Under the pieces are notes generated by a model. The model saw nothing but the letters and a program-made list of their open reading frames with translations, was not told where the DNA came from and ran no database searches. A stretch of 64,000 nt of DNA. Origin: Biomphalaria glabrata (Eukaryota > Mollusca > Gastropoda > Planorbidae). Shown here piece after piece: positions 27,801 through 37,103 of this stretch. The stretch is from contig NC_074726.1 in the NCBI RefSeq assembly GCF_947242115.1, positions 19,044,325-19,108,324 of the forward strand. The letters run 5' to 3'. The position numbers were made by a program, and so were the translations under genes. Each line of letters opens with the position of its first letter. Positions within the stretch are counted from its first letter, which is position 1.

Positions 27801-29250
27801 CTATTAGGACTTTAGCGGTCTTGCAAATATCGAATTTTTGTATATTTGCATAGGTCACTTTTACTGTATCTTCTAGATACTGTCCTGGTACAACTAAAGA
27901 GGCTTTAACTATTATTGCCGTGGCTCCACTGTCCCGAATTGATCCTACTTCTTTAGAATTAACATAGGATGGAAAGACTTTTATTTTGGACTTATTTGCT
28001 TGCATGTAGGCTACATTTTCCTCTCTATGGGTGTTGGTGTTATTGCCACTGTTGTTTCTATTGTTTCCTCTATTGTAGTTGTTTGGGTGGTTGTTGGTGT
28101 GGTAGTTATATTGGTCCCTTCTAGATTGCCTGTTTCTGTTATAGCTATTGTGTTGGTAACTGTTTGCAAAACTTCTTCTTTCATTGGGACTTGCACTCTG
28201 GTGTAGTCTATATGGTCTATTATTGTAATTATTGTTGTTTTGTTTGTAGCTGTTTGGGTTGTAGAAACTAGTGTAACTTCTGTATCTGTAATTGTTATTG
28301 TAGTTTATAGGAGCTTTGCATTGGTTTTTTACATGACCTTTTCTCCCACAATTGAAACAAGTCTTGGTGTTGGACCATTTGAATTTGTCATTGTTGTTGT
28401 TGTTGAATGTTGTTGCTGTGGCTACTAGTTGGTGTAGGTCTCTTTTGTCAATCGTGTGTCCAGGGTGACTGTCTTTAAATAGATTTAGATTCGTTATCAG
28501 TTCAGTCTCTGTCTTGATCTTCTTTTCTTTGAGGAACGTAAATACTAAGTCTGTCACGTTGTTGAGGACATTGTCAATGAGTAGCATGTCTAGGATTTGT
28601 GTCGGGTCTTTGATGTCACATTTTGCTAGCTCTAACCATTTTATCATGTTAGTCCTCATGTCGAATATTATCCTGTTGAAGTCCCCATCTTTTTTCAATT
28701 TAGTGTCCCTGAATAGCTTACGATAGAAATCTGAGTTTTTTCCAAAGTGTTCTAGTAATCTAGTCTTTACTGCTGCATAGTCTTTCTTTTGGTCTACAGT
28801 TAAAGTGGAAATAATGTTGAGGGGTTCTCCGGACAAATTTGCTAGTAGGTGTTTGGCCATGTCCTCATTGTCAAGACTATAGGTTGAGGCTATATGCTCA
28901 AATTGGACTAAATAGTTTTCAAGTGTTTCATCTTTTGCATTATATTTGTGGAATTTGGAGATGAGTGGCTTTGTTGTAGACTGTTGGGTATTAATGTTGG
29001 AATTTGTTTTGGCAGCTTCTAGTTTAGCTAACTCTACTTTGTCTTGGCTTTCTCTTTGTTTAGTTTCTAGTTCTTTTAATGTTTTCTGATGAGCTCTTTC
29101 AGCAGCTCTTTCTTCCCTGTCTTTATCCTTTTCAGCCCTATCTTTTTCTTTTTCAGCTTTTTCTAATTCTTTTTTGATAAATTCCTTTTTCTCATCCCCT
29201 TCTAGTTCCATGATTTTCACTAGCTCTAATATTTTGTCATAGGACGACAT
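24805..29250 (-). CDS. Gag-Pol polyprotein of the Gmr1-like Ty3/Gypsy element (1481 aa)
   Basis: One frame covers all domains. Residues 1-85 are a charged Lys/Glu-rich coiled coil; about 95-270 is a Gag-like region; near 300 there is a CCHC knuckle (CFNCGRKGHVKNQC). A retropepsin-type site (DSGA) lies near 441. The integrase HHCC zinc domain is at about 635-670 and the integrase core at about 698-793 with DIMG, SDNASNF and the E of VIEKWNR. A basic C-terminal integrase region follows. Reverse transcriptase is at about 1100-1290 with YVDD near 1195, and RNase H starts near 1342 (LYTDAS). The order Gag-PR-IN-RT-RH differs from ordinary Gypsy elements (PR-RT-RH-IN) and matches the Gmr1 group. 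No envelope-like frame is seen. It makes the proteins for reverse transcription and insertion of the element itself. Confidence 0.93.
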   Translation of the reverse strand: MSSYDKILELVKIMELEGDEKKEFIKKELEKAEKEKDRAEKDKDREERAAERAHQKTLKELETKQRESQDKVELAKLEAAKTNSNINTQQSTTKPLISKFHKYNAKDETLENYLVQFEHIASTYSLDNEDMAKHLLANLSGEPLNIISTLTVDQKKDYAAVKTRLLEHFGKNSDFYRKLFRDTKLKKDGDFNRIIFDMRTNMIKWLELAKCDIKDPTQILDMLLIDNVLNNVTDLVFTFLKEKKIKTETELITNLNLFKDSHPGHTIDKRDLHQLVATATTFNNNNNDKFKWSNTKTCFNCGRKGHVKNQCKAPINYNNNYRYRSYTSFYNPNSYKQNNNNYNNRPYRLHQSASPNERRSFANSYQHNSYNRNRQSRRDQYNYHTNNHPNNYNRGNNRNNSGNNTNTHREENVAYMQANKSKIKVFPSYVNSKEVGSIRDSGATAIIVKASLVVPGQYLEDTVKVTYANIQKFDICKTAKVLIESPWITGELEAIVMDTPAQDLIIGNVDGVKDPTLEEVMQWAEDRQKYSLFKHEALLAQTRSHKKITPEIECPTVLLNEIGITREELIAMQKNDTTIQDLLSKDYNKINLNNHHIEINNLAIRYNRKENCTRLQILIPKTLRAKILNMAHDDPTAGHLGKKKVYAKIANKFFWPKMGKDIKNYVNSCTECAKQKTVTRAPLEKSDKSHYFWDKIAMDIMGPLTTSSKGNKYILGIIDMSTRWAEAFPLKDIKAIDICNCLKTLFLKFGFPNKLLSDNASNFKSHLNQAFAEMTNIRLVHSTIYSPQGNGVIEKWNRTVKQMIYKLERDSMSTWDQTLSYAIFAYNTSIHETTKFSPYELVFNRKPKGPLELWADNMLDLENIEQYHPWIIQTKQQLRQGIKLAEINMDKNLERHRKIKNRNRKLRTLNVGDQVFVKIENKHCKDKNEGPFKVIERINNKVYIIDKDGRECKLNIDKLVKLDKRQITDTDIIEPDLETKHNIQEHIVSTINTTHNSSPNIENDMLQNLTVKYSDVITQKLGCTNLIEHTIKLNKALPTKTKAYSIPKAYEDLVRTEMTNLIKDGKIERSETCKYASPMVIVKKKDSGVRICCDFREINKCTVIDPEPLPDTDSIITTLSKSSLFTTMDLNRGFWQIKMDPDSKEYTAFKCTMPGLEGIYVWNVMPFGLINSTATFQKCMSKLLEGINNVLSYVDDICVFTNSQQEHIHVLEQIFSRLRTHNMTLSPKKLNLAKPEIQFLGYCITNDKITPTETNLTKIKNIKEPRTKKDMRSLLGLCNFYRKFIPNYAQIIEPLVEFTKKKHGNTICIDEKSRLALSNLKDKFNEKLELASIDPTSTLSLYTDASNTGIGACLLQQRESFSKPIVHISRTLSETERKYSVIEKELLAIVWSVVKLKNYLLGRFFSIKCDHKPLLALKRKDLKNDRINRWTLILSDYKFDLESIPGHENAIADFLSRYIIHENETSENNDIKHISQDILIE

Positions 29251-30981
29251 GTTTAATGCTTTGTGTAGTTAATTAAGTGAGAAAGGAATGTACTGTGTTA
29301 TACTTGTCAATACAGTGTGTGTCAATTATTTAACATGTGTATATTACACAATAATATAAAAAATTCAATCAATGGTTACAATGTAATAAAAGAATATAGT
29401 GATAATTGTCCAATGTATAGATCTAGATCAAAATTTACTCAGTTGCTCAATTATAAACTATTCAAATTCAATATTCACAAATGTCAACATATGTTATACA
29501 TGTGTGCTGTTGTGCCAGAGTAAAATAGTAAAAAATGTAAATTAGTAAGAGAAAGAAAAATATATGTACAATATAAGTAAAAAGGACAAACACAGAAACA
29601 ATATAGAGAACAACACAGTCTGCTTTTAAAGAAATTAATAAAAAGTAGAAATGTGACAGGAGAAATACAGATATATGGATACAGGACTTTTAAACAAACA
29701 ACAATATAGATACAGATTAAGTACACTGACAGAAATACAAACAAGACTCAACAGCTAAATAAATAATTTCCCACTATATTCTATGACCTCCGTACCAACA
29801 AGGAGAGCCTCAAACGCATTGGGCCTTATAGAGGTTAAAGAACAAATAGGATAGACCCTAATAGATCCTATTGTTATGATAGTTCATAAAATAGTCCCTC
29901 TCCAGCCACCCTTAAAAGAACACTTAGAAAAATGAAATCAAAATATGGCTCCAAAAATGCCAAGAGTTATCAATTACTAACTCTACTAACAATCAAGTTT
30001 AATTACTGCTATATCAAAGCAAAATCCATGTACTTTATAATCATATGCATGTATTTAATTTGTTAATAGTGACTTACAGACTCTTTTCTTGTCGACTAGT
30101 GTAGTTTAATCCTCTTACAGCTTGGGTGGTTCGCTAATAATCCATGTATAGGTAATCCAATTTAAGAATGATAATCCATGTCCATGTATACTATAAGTAA
30201 TCCAAATTAAGAATAATAATCCATGTATAAGTAATCCAATTTTAGAATACACGTTACTATGAGCACTAAAGTGGTAGAAGAAAAATAATCCAGTTCAATG
30301 CCATAAGATGGCTCAAATGCTCAAATTTACAATACAGATAAGTTCTGCCAAGTACTCCAAAGTAATCCACAAAATAATCCAAATAATCCAAAATAATAGT
30401 TCACCAAATAATCCAAATAATCCAACAGTACTTAAGTGGAAGACTTCAGGTTGGTAATCCAAATATGTAAAGTCTCTGCAAAAAAATAGAGTGACCATAA
30501 GTGAACAGAGGTCTAAATGGAGGACCTTCTGTATAGCAATGTAAGGTGAAACCTCGACAATGCAAGAGCGTGTCAAACGTTGGTGACGAGCGCTCACGTG
30601 GAAACGATGTATCGTCTGTCTTCAGGCGACGCCTTGAGTTTTTCACCCACACAAATGTATCAGCTGTCTTCGAGCGACGCCTTCAGTTTTTCACCCACAC
30701 AAATGTATCAGCTGTCTTCTGCCGATGGTGATGTCACGCCGTGCTAAATCCCAAGATGTCGACAGTAGTGGACTCTAGTAAATACGGGTCAGGTCAACCG
30801 GTGAAAAAGTGCAGGCTCAGGTTAGTTCAATGATGATCTACTTGAATACTTGTGGCTGGTTTCGCTTGAGTGGTGTTTGAGTCCGTGCGTGTCTAGAACA
30901 CAACATACTGGTCACTAAAGGCCAAATGTCACCTATGTTGTAGGTCCATACTGTTAGTTAACAGCCATACTGGCCACCAAA
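29251..30981 (-). other. Long untranslated leader of the Gmr1-like element, with internal short repeats
   Basis: About 1.7 kb between the 5' LTR and the gag-pol start, without a convincing frame. It contains two sets of short repeats: many ATAATCCAA/AATCCAAATAATCC units at about 30140-30470, and repeats of CACAAATGTATCAGCTGTCT with its flanks at about 30610-30725. These lie where packaging or translation signals usually sit, but nothing shows a function. Confidence 0.6.
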
Positions 30982-31557
30982 TGTCGCTACCTGGTTTTTC
31001 GTGTAGGTGTAGCGGCGTGGGTGCGTCCGTGTGATGTAGGTACCTCTTCTGGTGCGGCTATGACACACCTCTTAGCGATGTACTTTATTAGACGCACTAG
31101 ATTTGCAAGTGCGCAACATTACTAATATACTAAAGTCTCCAATGACACATATAGAATTACTGGTGAACACAGTGGTAGCAGACGTGGAATTTATTATGTA
31201 TATAGATAAATTACAGAAAATACTGGCGACTTCAGCCGTCACAAAATATACACCAATGAATACTGGATGTTCATGCCATGTGGAATAAGTAGTCACATCT
31301 ATGAAATGTTCAAAATACAAGTCCAAAGAAAACTCTCAAGTTAACGTTAAATCAAATTCATTATTATTCATTCATATTACAGACAGAGAAAATCATACAT
31401 CCACTCTCTGCTGGAGTTCTTCACTAACTAACTTTTGACCCTTATTTCAGAGTCCTTTAACTTATTCACATAACCTCGTGTTTGCTCGCACGGAATGATA
31501 CAATAGGTGACTGCGTGTCACTTCATGTCACAGAGGTTCTAAAACTGGACTGTGACA
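30982..31557 (-). repeat. 5' LTR of the Gmr1-like element
   Basis: This 576-bp repeat is paired with 23174-23749 and near identical to it. The short open frames seen on both strands inside the LTR recur in both copies and are taken as chance. Confidence 0.93.
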
Positions 31558-33313
31558 GGAAGATAATATTTAAGTCATCTGTTTCTGTGGCCCACAGTTA
31601 ATGAGGGTGTCATGTGGCCAGCACAACGACCGACCACCTTTATTTTTCTCCTTTTTTTGTTAAGTAACTATAAGAGCTGGGTGGACTTAGAAGCAATGAA
31701 AGATCTCAAAATTTAAAATCCCTCATTTCACAAGGATTCAAACTTTGGACCTATAGACAAGAAGCCGGGTGTTTAACTGCTCAGCCACCAAACCATCTAA
31801 TTAGCCCCATGAATTCACAAAGAATTTTTTAAATAATTTTATTCTGTAAGTGCAGATGAATATTTTTATATTAATTTCAACACAATAACTATTCTGTTTA
31901 AGATCAAGAAACAAGGAAGTGAAGAGAGCTCTCCAGAACTGTACATATCATTGTGACATTACCATTAAGGTGAAGTTATTTAAACATTATTCTTTTTTCA
32001 TATAATATCTTGTTTTGTTTGTGAATTGTGTTGTCATGGTGGCCGTCAACAAATGTTTTCATTTTGTCTTCTATCATCCATTTAGTGCATGCTTTTTATA
32101 CTTTTTAAAATTGTTTTCTTAAAGTTTACTTTCATTCTTTCAGTATATAGTTTTTGTTTAAATCTTTTGGAGAAAAAGTCTAATTCTTTTAGTTTGAAAG
32201 TATTATTTTCAGAGGTTTCCAGTCAAAGACAGTCTTATTTGGAAGTGAAAAAGGTGAGATCTTTTGGTTATTTCCTTTTTTCTTTAAATTTAAGAAATAA
32301 TATATTTAAATATTTGTAGATACTAGTTAGTCCCAAAGTAAAATTTAACTTCACACCTTGCAACCAATAGGGAAGATAATGTTCAAGTCATCTGTTTCTG
32401 TGGCCCACAGTTAATGAGGGTGTCATGTGGCCAGCACAACGACCGACCACCTTTATTTTTCTCCTTATGTTAAGTAACTATAAGAGCTGGGTGGACTTAG
32501 AAGCAATGAAAGATCCCAAAATTTAAAATCCCTCATTTCACAAGGATTCAAACTTTGGACCTATAGTTTAGAAGCCAGGTGTTTAACTGCTCAGCCACCA
32601 TACCTTCTAATTAGCCCCATGAATTCACAAAAAAAATGTTGAAATATTTTTTTTCTGTAAGTGCAAATGAATATTTTTATATTAATTTCAACACAATAAC
32701 TATTCTGTTTAAGATCAAGAAACAAGGAAGTGAAGAGAGCTCTCCAGAACTGTACATGTCATTGTGACATTACCATTAAGGTGAAGTTATTTAAACATTA
32801 TTCTTTTTTCATATAATAAATTGTTTTGTTTGTGAATTGTGTTGTCATGGCGGCCGTCAACAAATGTTTTTGTTTTGTCTTCTATCGTCCATTTAGTGCA
32901 TGCTTTTTAAACTTTAAAAAAATTTTTTTTTTAAAGTTTACTTTCATTCTTTCAGTATATTGTTTTTGTTTAAATCTTTTGGAGAAAAAGTCTAATTCTT
33001 TTAGTTTGAAAGTATTATTTTCAGAGGTTTCCAGTCAAAGACAGTCTTATTTGGAAGTGAAAAAGGTGAGATCTTTTGGTTATTTCCCTTTTTTTTTTAA
33101 TTTAAGAAATAATATATTTAAATATTTGTAGATACTAGTAAGTCACAAAGTAAAATTTCCCTTCACAACTAATTAGCCCCATGAATTCACAAAGAATTTT
33201 TTTAAATAATTTTATTCTGTAAGTGCAGATGAATATTTTTATATTAATTTCAACACAATAGCTATTCTGTTTAAGGTCAAGAAACAAGGAAGTGAAGAGA
33301 GCTCTCCAGAACC
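31558..33313 (+). repeat. Satellite array, right part (resumes after the LTR element)
   Basis: The monomer interrupted at 23173 resumes exactly here after a GGAAG target duplication. It completes to about 32010, is followed by a full unit (anchor near 32015), then by a unit starting near 32826. That last unit is internally shortened: at about 33167 the SINE part stops after the TTCCCTTCACAAC block and jumps to the AATTAGCCCCATGAATTC block, so most of the SINE-derived segment is missing. The unit ends at about 33313 in the CTCTCCAGAAC block, where LINE sequence begins. Confidence 0.95.
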
Positions 33314-33650
33314 TATAGTTCAGATGCCTACATCGGATATTAGGAATTAGGTGGCCAGAAAAGATAACTATTATCGATTTGTGGGAGAGAACCAGACAAA
33401 AGCCCATATCCCAAGACATCACAAAATGAAAATGGAGCTGGATAGGACACACCCTGGGAATACTAGCTACCAATGTTGGAAGGCAGGCACTTGACTGGAA
33501 CCCACAAGGAAAGAGGAAAGTAGGCAGACCCAAGCAAACCTGGAAGAGGTCAGTCATCAGTGAAGCTGAGGGTACTGTAATGACATGGGAGCAGATGAAG
33601 AAAGCTGCTCAGAACCGATTTCGGTGGAGAGTTGTGGTTGGACGAAATAC
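33314..33650 (+). mobile_element. LINE 3' fragment, family A (end of ORF2)
   Basis: The plus-strand translation reads CLHRILGIRWPEKITIIDLW, then (after a stop) WSWIGHTLGILATN, QALDWNPQGKRKVGRPKQTW and EQMKKAAQNRFRWRVVV. This resembles the C-terminal tail common to invertebrate endonuclease/reverse-transcriptase LINEs. Only about 330 bp survive. It begins directly at the broken satellite unit, so insertion of this fragment probably helped end the array. The clade cannot be fixed from the tail alone. Confidence 0.7.
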
Positions 33651-33654
33651 TATT

Positions 33655-35250
33655 CAATGTTGTAAAACTTTGAAATCTAAGGAGATACAGAGGTACTAAA
33701 TGTCCCGGCAGTCTCCAACATTGATGACTATCCGATTCCTTGCTCGGAAGTAGCAGCAGCAGTAAAAGCCCTGAAAAAGGGAAAATTGGCCGAAGTTGAC
33801 AACATTCCTGGTGAACTTCTTCAGGCGGGAGAAGAAACTGTGATAAACGCACTCTATATGATTTGCAACAGATCTGGCAATCAGGAGAAAGGCCCAAACC
33901 CTGGACCCAATCACTCATAATAACCCTTCCAAAGAAAGGCAACTTACAACTCTGTCAAAACTATCGCACCATCAGCCTCATAAGTCATCCCAGCAAAGAA
34001 CTGTTAAAAATTATATTAAACCGGCTAAAACCGATAGCAGACAACATCATATCAGAAGAACAAGTGGGTTTTAGACAAGGTCGAAGCACAACAGAGCAAA
34101 TCCTAAACCTCAGAATACTCTGTGAGAAATATCTCCAACACCAAGAGAATCTTTTCCATGTCTTTATTGATTTCAAGAAAGCTTTCGATCGAGTATGGCA
34201 CGAGGCACTCTGGGCGACAATATAAAAGTACAACATTAATAAAAACATAATAAAAGTTATCTAGAACCTCTACAAGGATGCCACCAGTGCGGTGTACTTC
34301 AACAATAATAATGGGGACTGGTTCAAAACCACAGTGCTGCCTACTTTCACCAACACTCTTCAATATCTTCCTTGAAAGGATAATGGAAGATGCCCTCTAG
34401 GGCTATGAAGGTACTGTTAGCGTTGGAGGAAGAAGAATTACTAACTTGCACTTCGCAGATGACAATGACGGCCTAGCAGTGACAGAAGAAGAACTAGCTG
34501 ACCTGATGATGCGCATTGACAAGACTTCCGCAGCATATGGCATGCAAATAAATGCCGAAAAAAACAAAACAAATTATGACCAATAGCCATCAGGGCTTTA
34601 AGAGAGGCATCAGTATTTGAGGTGAAAAGCTAACTAGTGTTAACACTTCAAATACCTCGGAGCTATTGTCTCAGATGAGGTAACAAAACCCGAACTATTG
34701 GCCCGAATAGCACAATCCACAGCAGCCCTTTCCAAACTTAAAATAATATGGAAAGACAAGAGCTTAGCCCTCGGCACCAAAATCAGACTGATGCACTCCC
34801 TCGTCATGGCCACATTTTTATGTGCTTGCGAGTCGTGGACGTTGAATGCAGAGCTAGAGAGGAGGATCCTAGCAATGGAATTGAGATGCTACAGAAAGAT
34901 CCTAGGCATCACATTCAAAGACCGCATCACAAACCTAGAAACCAGAGACAGGATTACTGCAGCGATCGGAGCCCATGATGACACATTAAGTAAAAAGACG
35001 AAAGCTTAAAACCTATTGGCCACATTACAAGATCTACGGGGCTCGCTAAGACAGAGGGAACAGTGCCAGGAAAAAGAAGAAGAGGCAGATAGAAAAAGCG
35101 ATGGGAAGAGGACATTAAAGAATGGACAGGCCTGCTATTGAAAGAGGTTTTAAACAGGGCAAAGGACAGAGAGGAATGGAGAAAGAATGTCGACAAGTCT
35201 TACCTGGTGCCCCAACGGTCCGACAGACTAAGGGATAGGTAAAAGGTAAA
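33655..35250 (+). mobile_element. LINE family B, 5'-truncated, decayed reverse transcriptase
   Basis: The frame starts in the RT finger region (EVAAAVKALKKGKLAEVDNI, PGELLQAGEE). It shifts frame near 33860-33900, where part of ICNRIWQSGERP is duplicated or displaced, then continues through PKKGNLQLCQNYRTISLI, GFRQGRSTTEQ and FIDFKKAFDRVWHEALW at 33863-34225. Later blocks are FADDND near 34455 (the catalytic FADD-type motif), HSLVMATFLCACESW and RCYRKILGI at 34698-35009, and a tail ending VPQRSDRLRDR. At least three stops or frameshifts make it inactive. The 3' end carries a short GGTAAA repeat, as some RTE-like LINEs do. A second fragment of the same family lies at 59385-59755. Confidence 0.85.
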
Positions 35251-35800
35251 AAGGTTTAAGATCAAGAAACAAGGGTTATTTAAGCATTATTCTTTTTTTC
35301 ATATAATCTCTTGTTTTATTTGTGAATTGTTTTGTCATGATGGCTGACAACAAATGTTATTAAATCTTTGTCTTGTACCGTCTATTTAGTACATGCTTTA
35401 TATATTTTTTGAAGTTGTTTTCTTATAGTTTTTTAAGTTTACTTTTACTTTTTCAGTATATAGTTTTTGAACTGGAAGTCTCCGAAAACTATACTTTCTG
35501 TCTTATTTGGAAGTGAAAAAGGAGAGATCATTTGGTTATTTCCCTTTTTTTTAATTTTAGAAATATTTAAATATTTGTTGATACTAGTTTGTCCCTTTCA
35601 CTCCTTGCAATCAATAGGGAAGATAATTTTCTGTGGCCCATAGTTAATGAGGGTGTCATGTGGCCAGCACAACGATCAACCACCTTTATTTTTCTCCAGC
35701 TTATGTTAACTAACAATTAGAGCTGGATTTAAACCTTGGACCTCTAGTTCATTTTCATTGTAACATTACAATTAAGGTAAAGTTATTTAAACATTATTCA
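35250..35800 (+). repeat. Diverged edge monomer of the ~814-bp satellite
   Basis: A single, strongly diverged and shortened copy of the satellite unit. It keeps the order of blocks: TTTAAGATCAAGAAACAAG, the TTGTTTTATTTGTGAATTG anchor, a start-like ATGATGGCTGACAACAAATG, the core CTTATTTGGAAGTGAAAAAG, the GGGTGTCATGTGGCCAGCAC SINE block and the closing TTATTTAAACATTATTC block. Several internal pieces are gone, and the donor-like GTGAGA after the core reads GAGAGA here. Sequence beyond about 35800 no longer resembles the unit, so this marks the right border of the array. Confidence 0.85.
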
Positions 35801-36111
35801 TCCTGGGTAACAGTCTTGGCTGACAGGCTGATTAAATAAGTGAAAGCAGTTATTTACGTAATGTTCTGATTAATGCATAATGTCCTAATAATTTTTTTTT
35901 CAAAGTAAATTTTGTATTTATAATGAACTGGATATTTCAGGATACTGTATATTACTCGTTGACTGCTGTAAAGTTTGATGTTACTTATGCTAAAAAAAAC
36001 AACTGAGACTGCCTATCATGGTATATTTAAATGTTTATTAGTTTATATCTTATTGAATCTAAATGTATTTCTGTAAAAAATAGATAGTTTCTGGTAAATA
36101 TTTGTTTTAAA

Positions 36112-36290
36112 AATGGTTTGCCCCTTTCAGACCTTTTGATCTATGAGAGTAGATAGAATGTAAAGCTCATCTGTTTCTTTGGCTAAAATGTACTTCCCAG
36201 AGAGTATGTTAGATACCCATTAGAGTTGGGTTGACTCAGTGGTCTCCTAAAAAAAAATTCAAAATCTGTTAAATATGCCTTCATTTATAT
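36112..36290 (-). mobile_element. Degraded SINE, same family as the one in the satellite
   Basis: It shares CCCCTTTCAGACCTT, CTCATCTGTTTCTTTGGC and AGAGTTGGGTTGACTCAG with the copy at 52929-53148 in the same order. The tRNA-like head, which would lie at the right end, is lost or too diverged to see. Confidence 0.7.
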
Positions 36291-36454
36291 TTCTACAGAA
36301 ATTCAAATTATATGAAAAAGTCTGGAATATACCAGCAATCTTTTCAATAAATTGTTATAAAGGATAAATCAAATGCATTCTACAAACATACTTAAACAAT
36401 TAACTCTCTCCATTTTGTAATAAGATTTGATATCAATTGTTTTGTTTTCCTCAG

Positions 36455-36522
36455 GCCACAATGATAACAAGAGAACAAAAAATGTGAATCCTGGCTACTC
36501 TACATGTTTGATTGTTTTGTAA
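36455..36522 (+). other. Candidate short terminal exon of an unknown gene
   Basis: A pyrimidine-rich TTTTGTTTTCCTCAG acceptor precedes an open segment that in one phase reads HNDNKRTKNVNPGYSTCLIV and ends at TAA (36520). An AATAAA occurs at 36719. The phase would accept a donor leaving one base. No upstream exon is identified and no family is recognised, so this may be chance. Confidence 0.2.
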
Positions 36523-37103
36523 CTGTATACAAAGTGTCAATTAGTCTTAAAGATATTAAATTGATAAAATAACCTATATGTTGTTTGGCATTTAATTATA
36601 TTACATATGTAAATAGTTAAAGAAGTTGTATAAAAATATACCCTAATACAAACACAAAACAAAATTGAAACATTTAATTCAAAAATTTAACATACAACAT
36701 GTCACTTTTTACTAAGCAATAAACATGTATTCAATTATGATTGTTTAAATAAACTGATTTTGAAATATTAATAAATATTACTAAATATTTTAAATTATAT
36801 TTCAATCATATACATTGTATTTGCTACATAATAATAATGTATTACATCATTGCACCCAGTGGGATTTACTGGCCTCGGAAGACCAATGTATTAAAGAATA
36901 ACAGCAAACCAAAATATAAAGAAAAATTAACCAATTAGTAGTATTGCAGTATTGATATATGTGTCCGTGAGTTTGCGATTCTTTCACTTTAAGCTTTATT
37001 TTCTTTTTAAAAAAGTATTTTTACAAAGCCTGTCTGTCTGTAATTGCATTATAGAATAATATGTAAGAAACGATGAAAACGTAGAGATGCCCAAAACTAT
37101 AAC

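Larger units (their letters stand above)
23174..31557 (-). mobile_element. Ty3/Gypsy LTR retrotransposon, Gmr1-like domain order, looks whole
   Basis: The element is bounded by two 576-bp direct repeats that begin TGTCGC and end TGTGACA, and flanked by a 5-bp target duplication GGAAG inside a satellite monomer. It lies on the minus strand: 5' LTR at 30982-31557, leader of about 1.7 kb, one long gag-pol frame (24805-29250), 3' tail of about 1 kb and 3' LTR at 23174-23749. A primer-binding-like TGGTGGCCAGTATGG follows the 5' LTR on the minus strand after two bases, and a G-rich tract precedes the 3' LTR. The LTRs differ at about one position by eye, so the insertion is very recent. The family call rests on Gypsy-type domains with integrase upstream of reverse transcriptase, an order known from Gmr1-like elements. 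No obvious break is seen in the main frame. Confidence 0.93.
35801..37080. other. AT-rich intergenic stretch with a degraded SINE and one candidate terminal exon
   Basis: Mostly unique-looking AT-rich DNA. It contains a degraded SINE at about 36112-36290 and a possible short terminal exon at 36455-36522, listed separately. A GATTTACTGG...GGAAGACC block lies near 36860, with nothing else recognisable. Confidence 0.6.

Noticed and set aside
25061-28726. Several plus-strand frames opposite the gag-pol gene
   Set aside because: They are shadows of the strongly supported minus-strand polyprotein.
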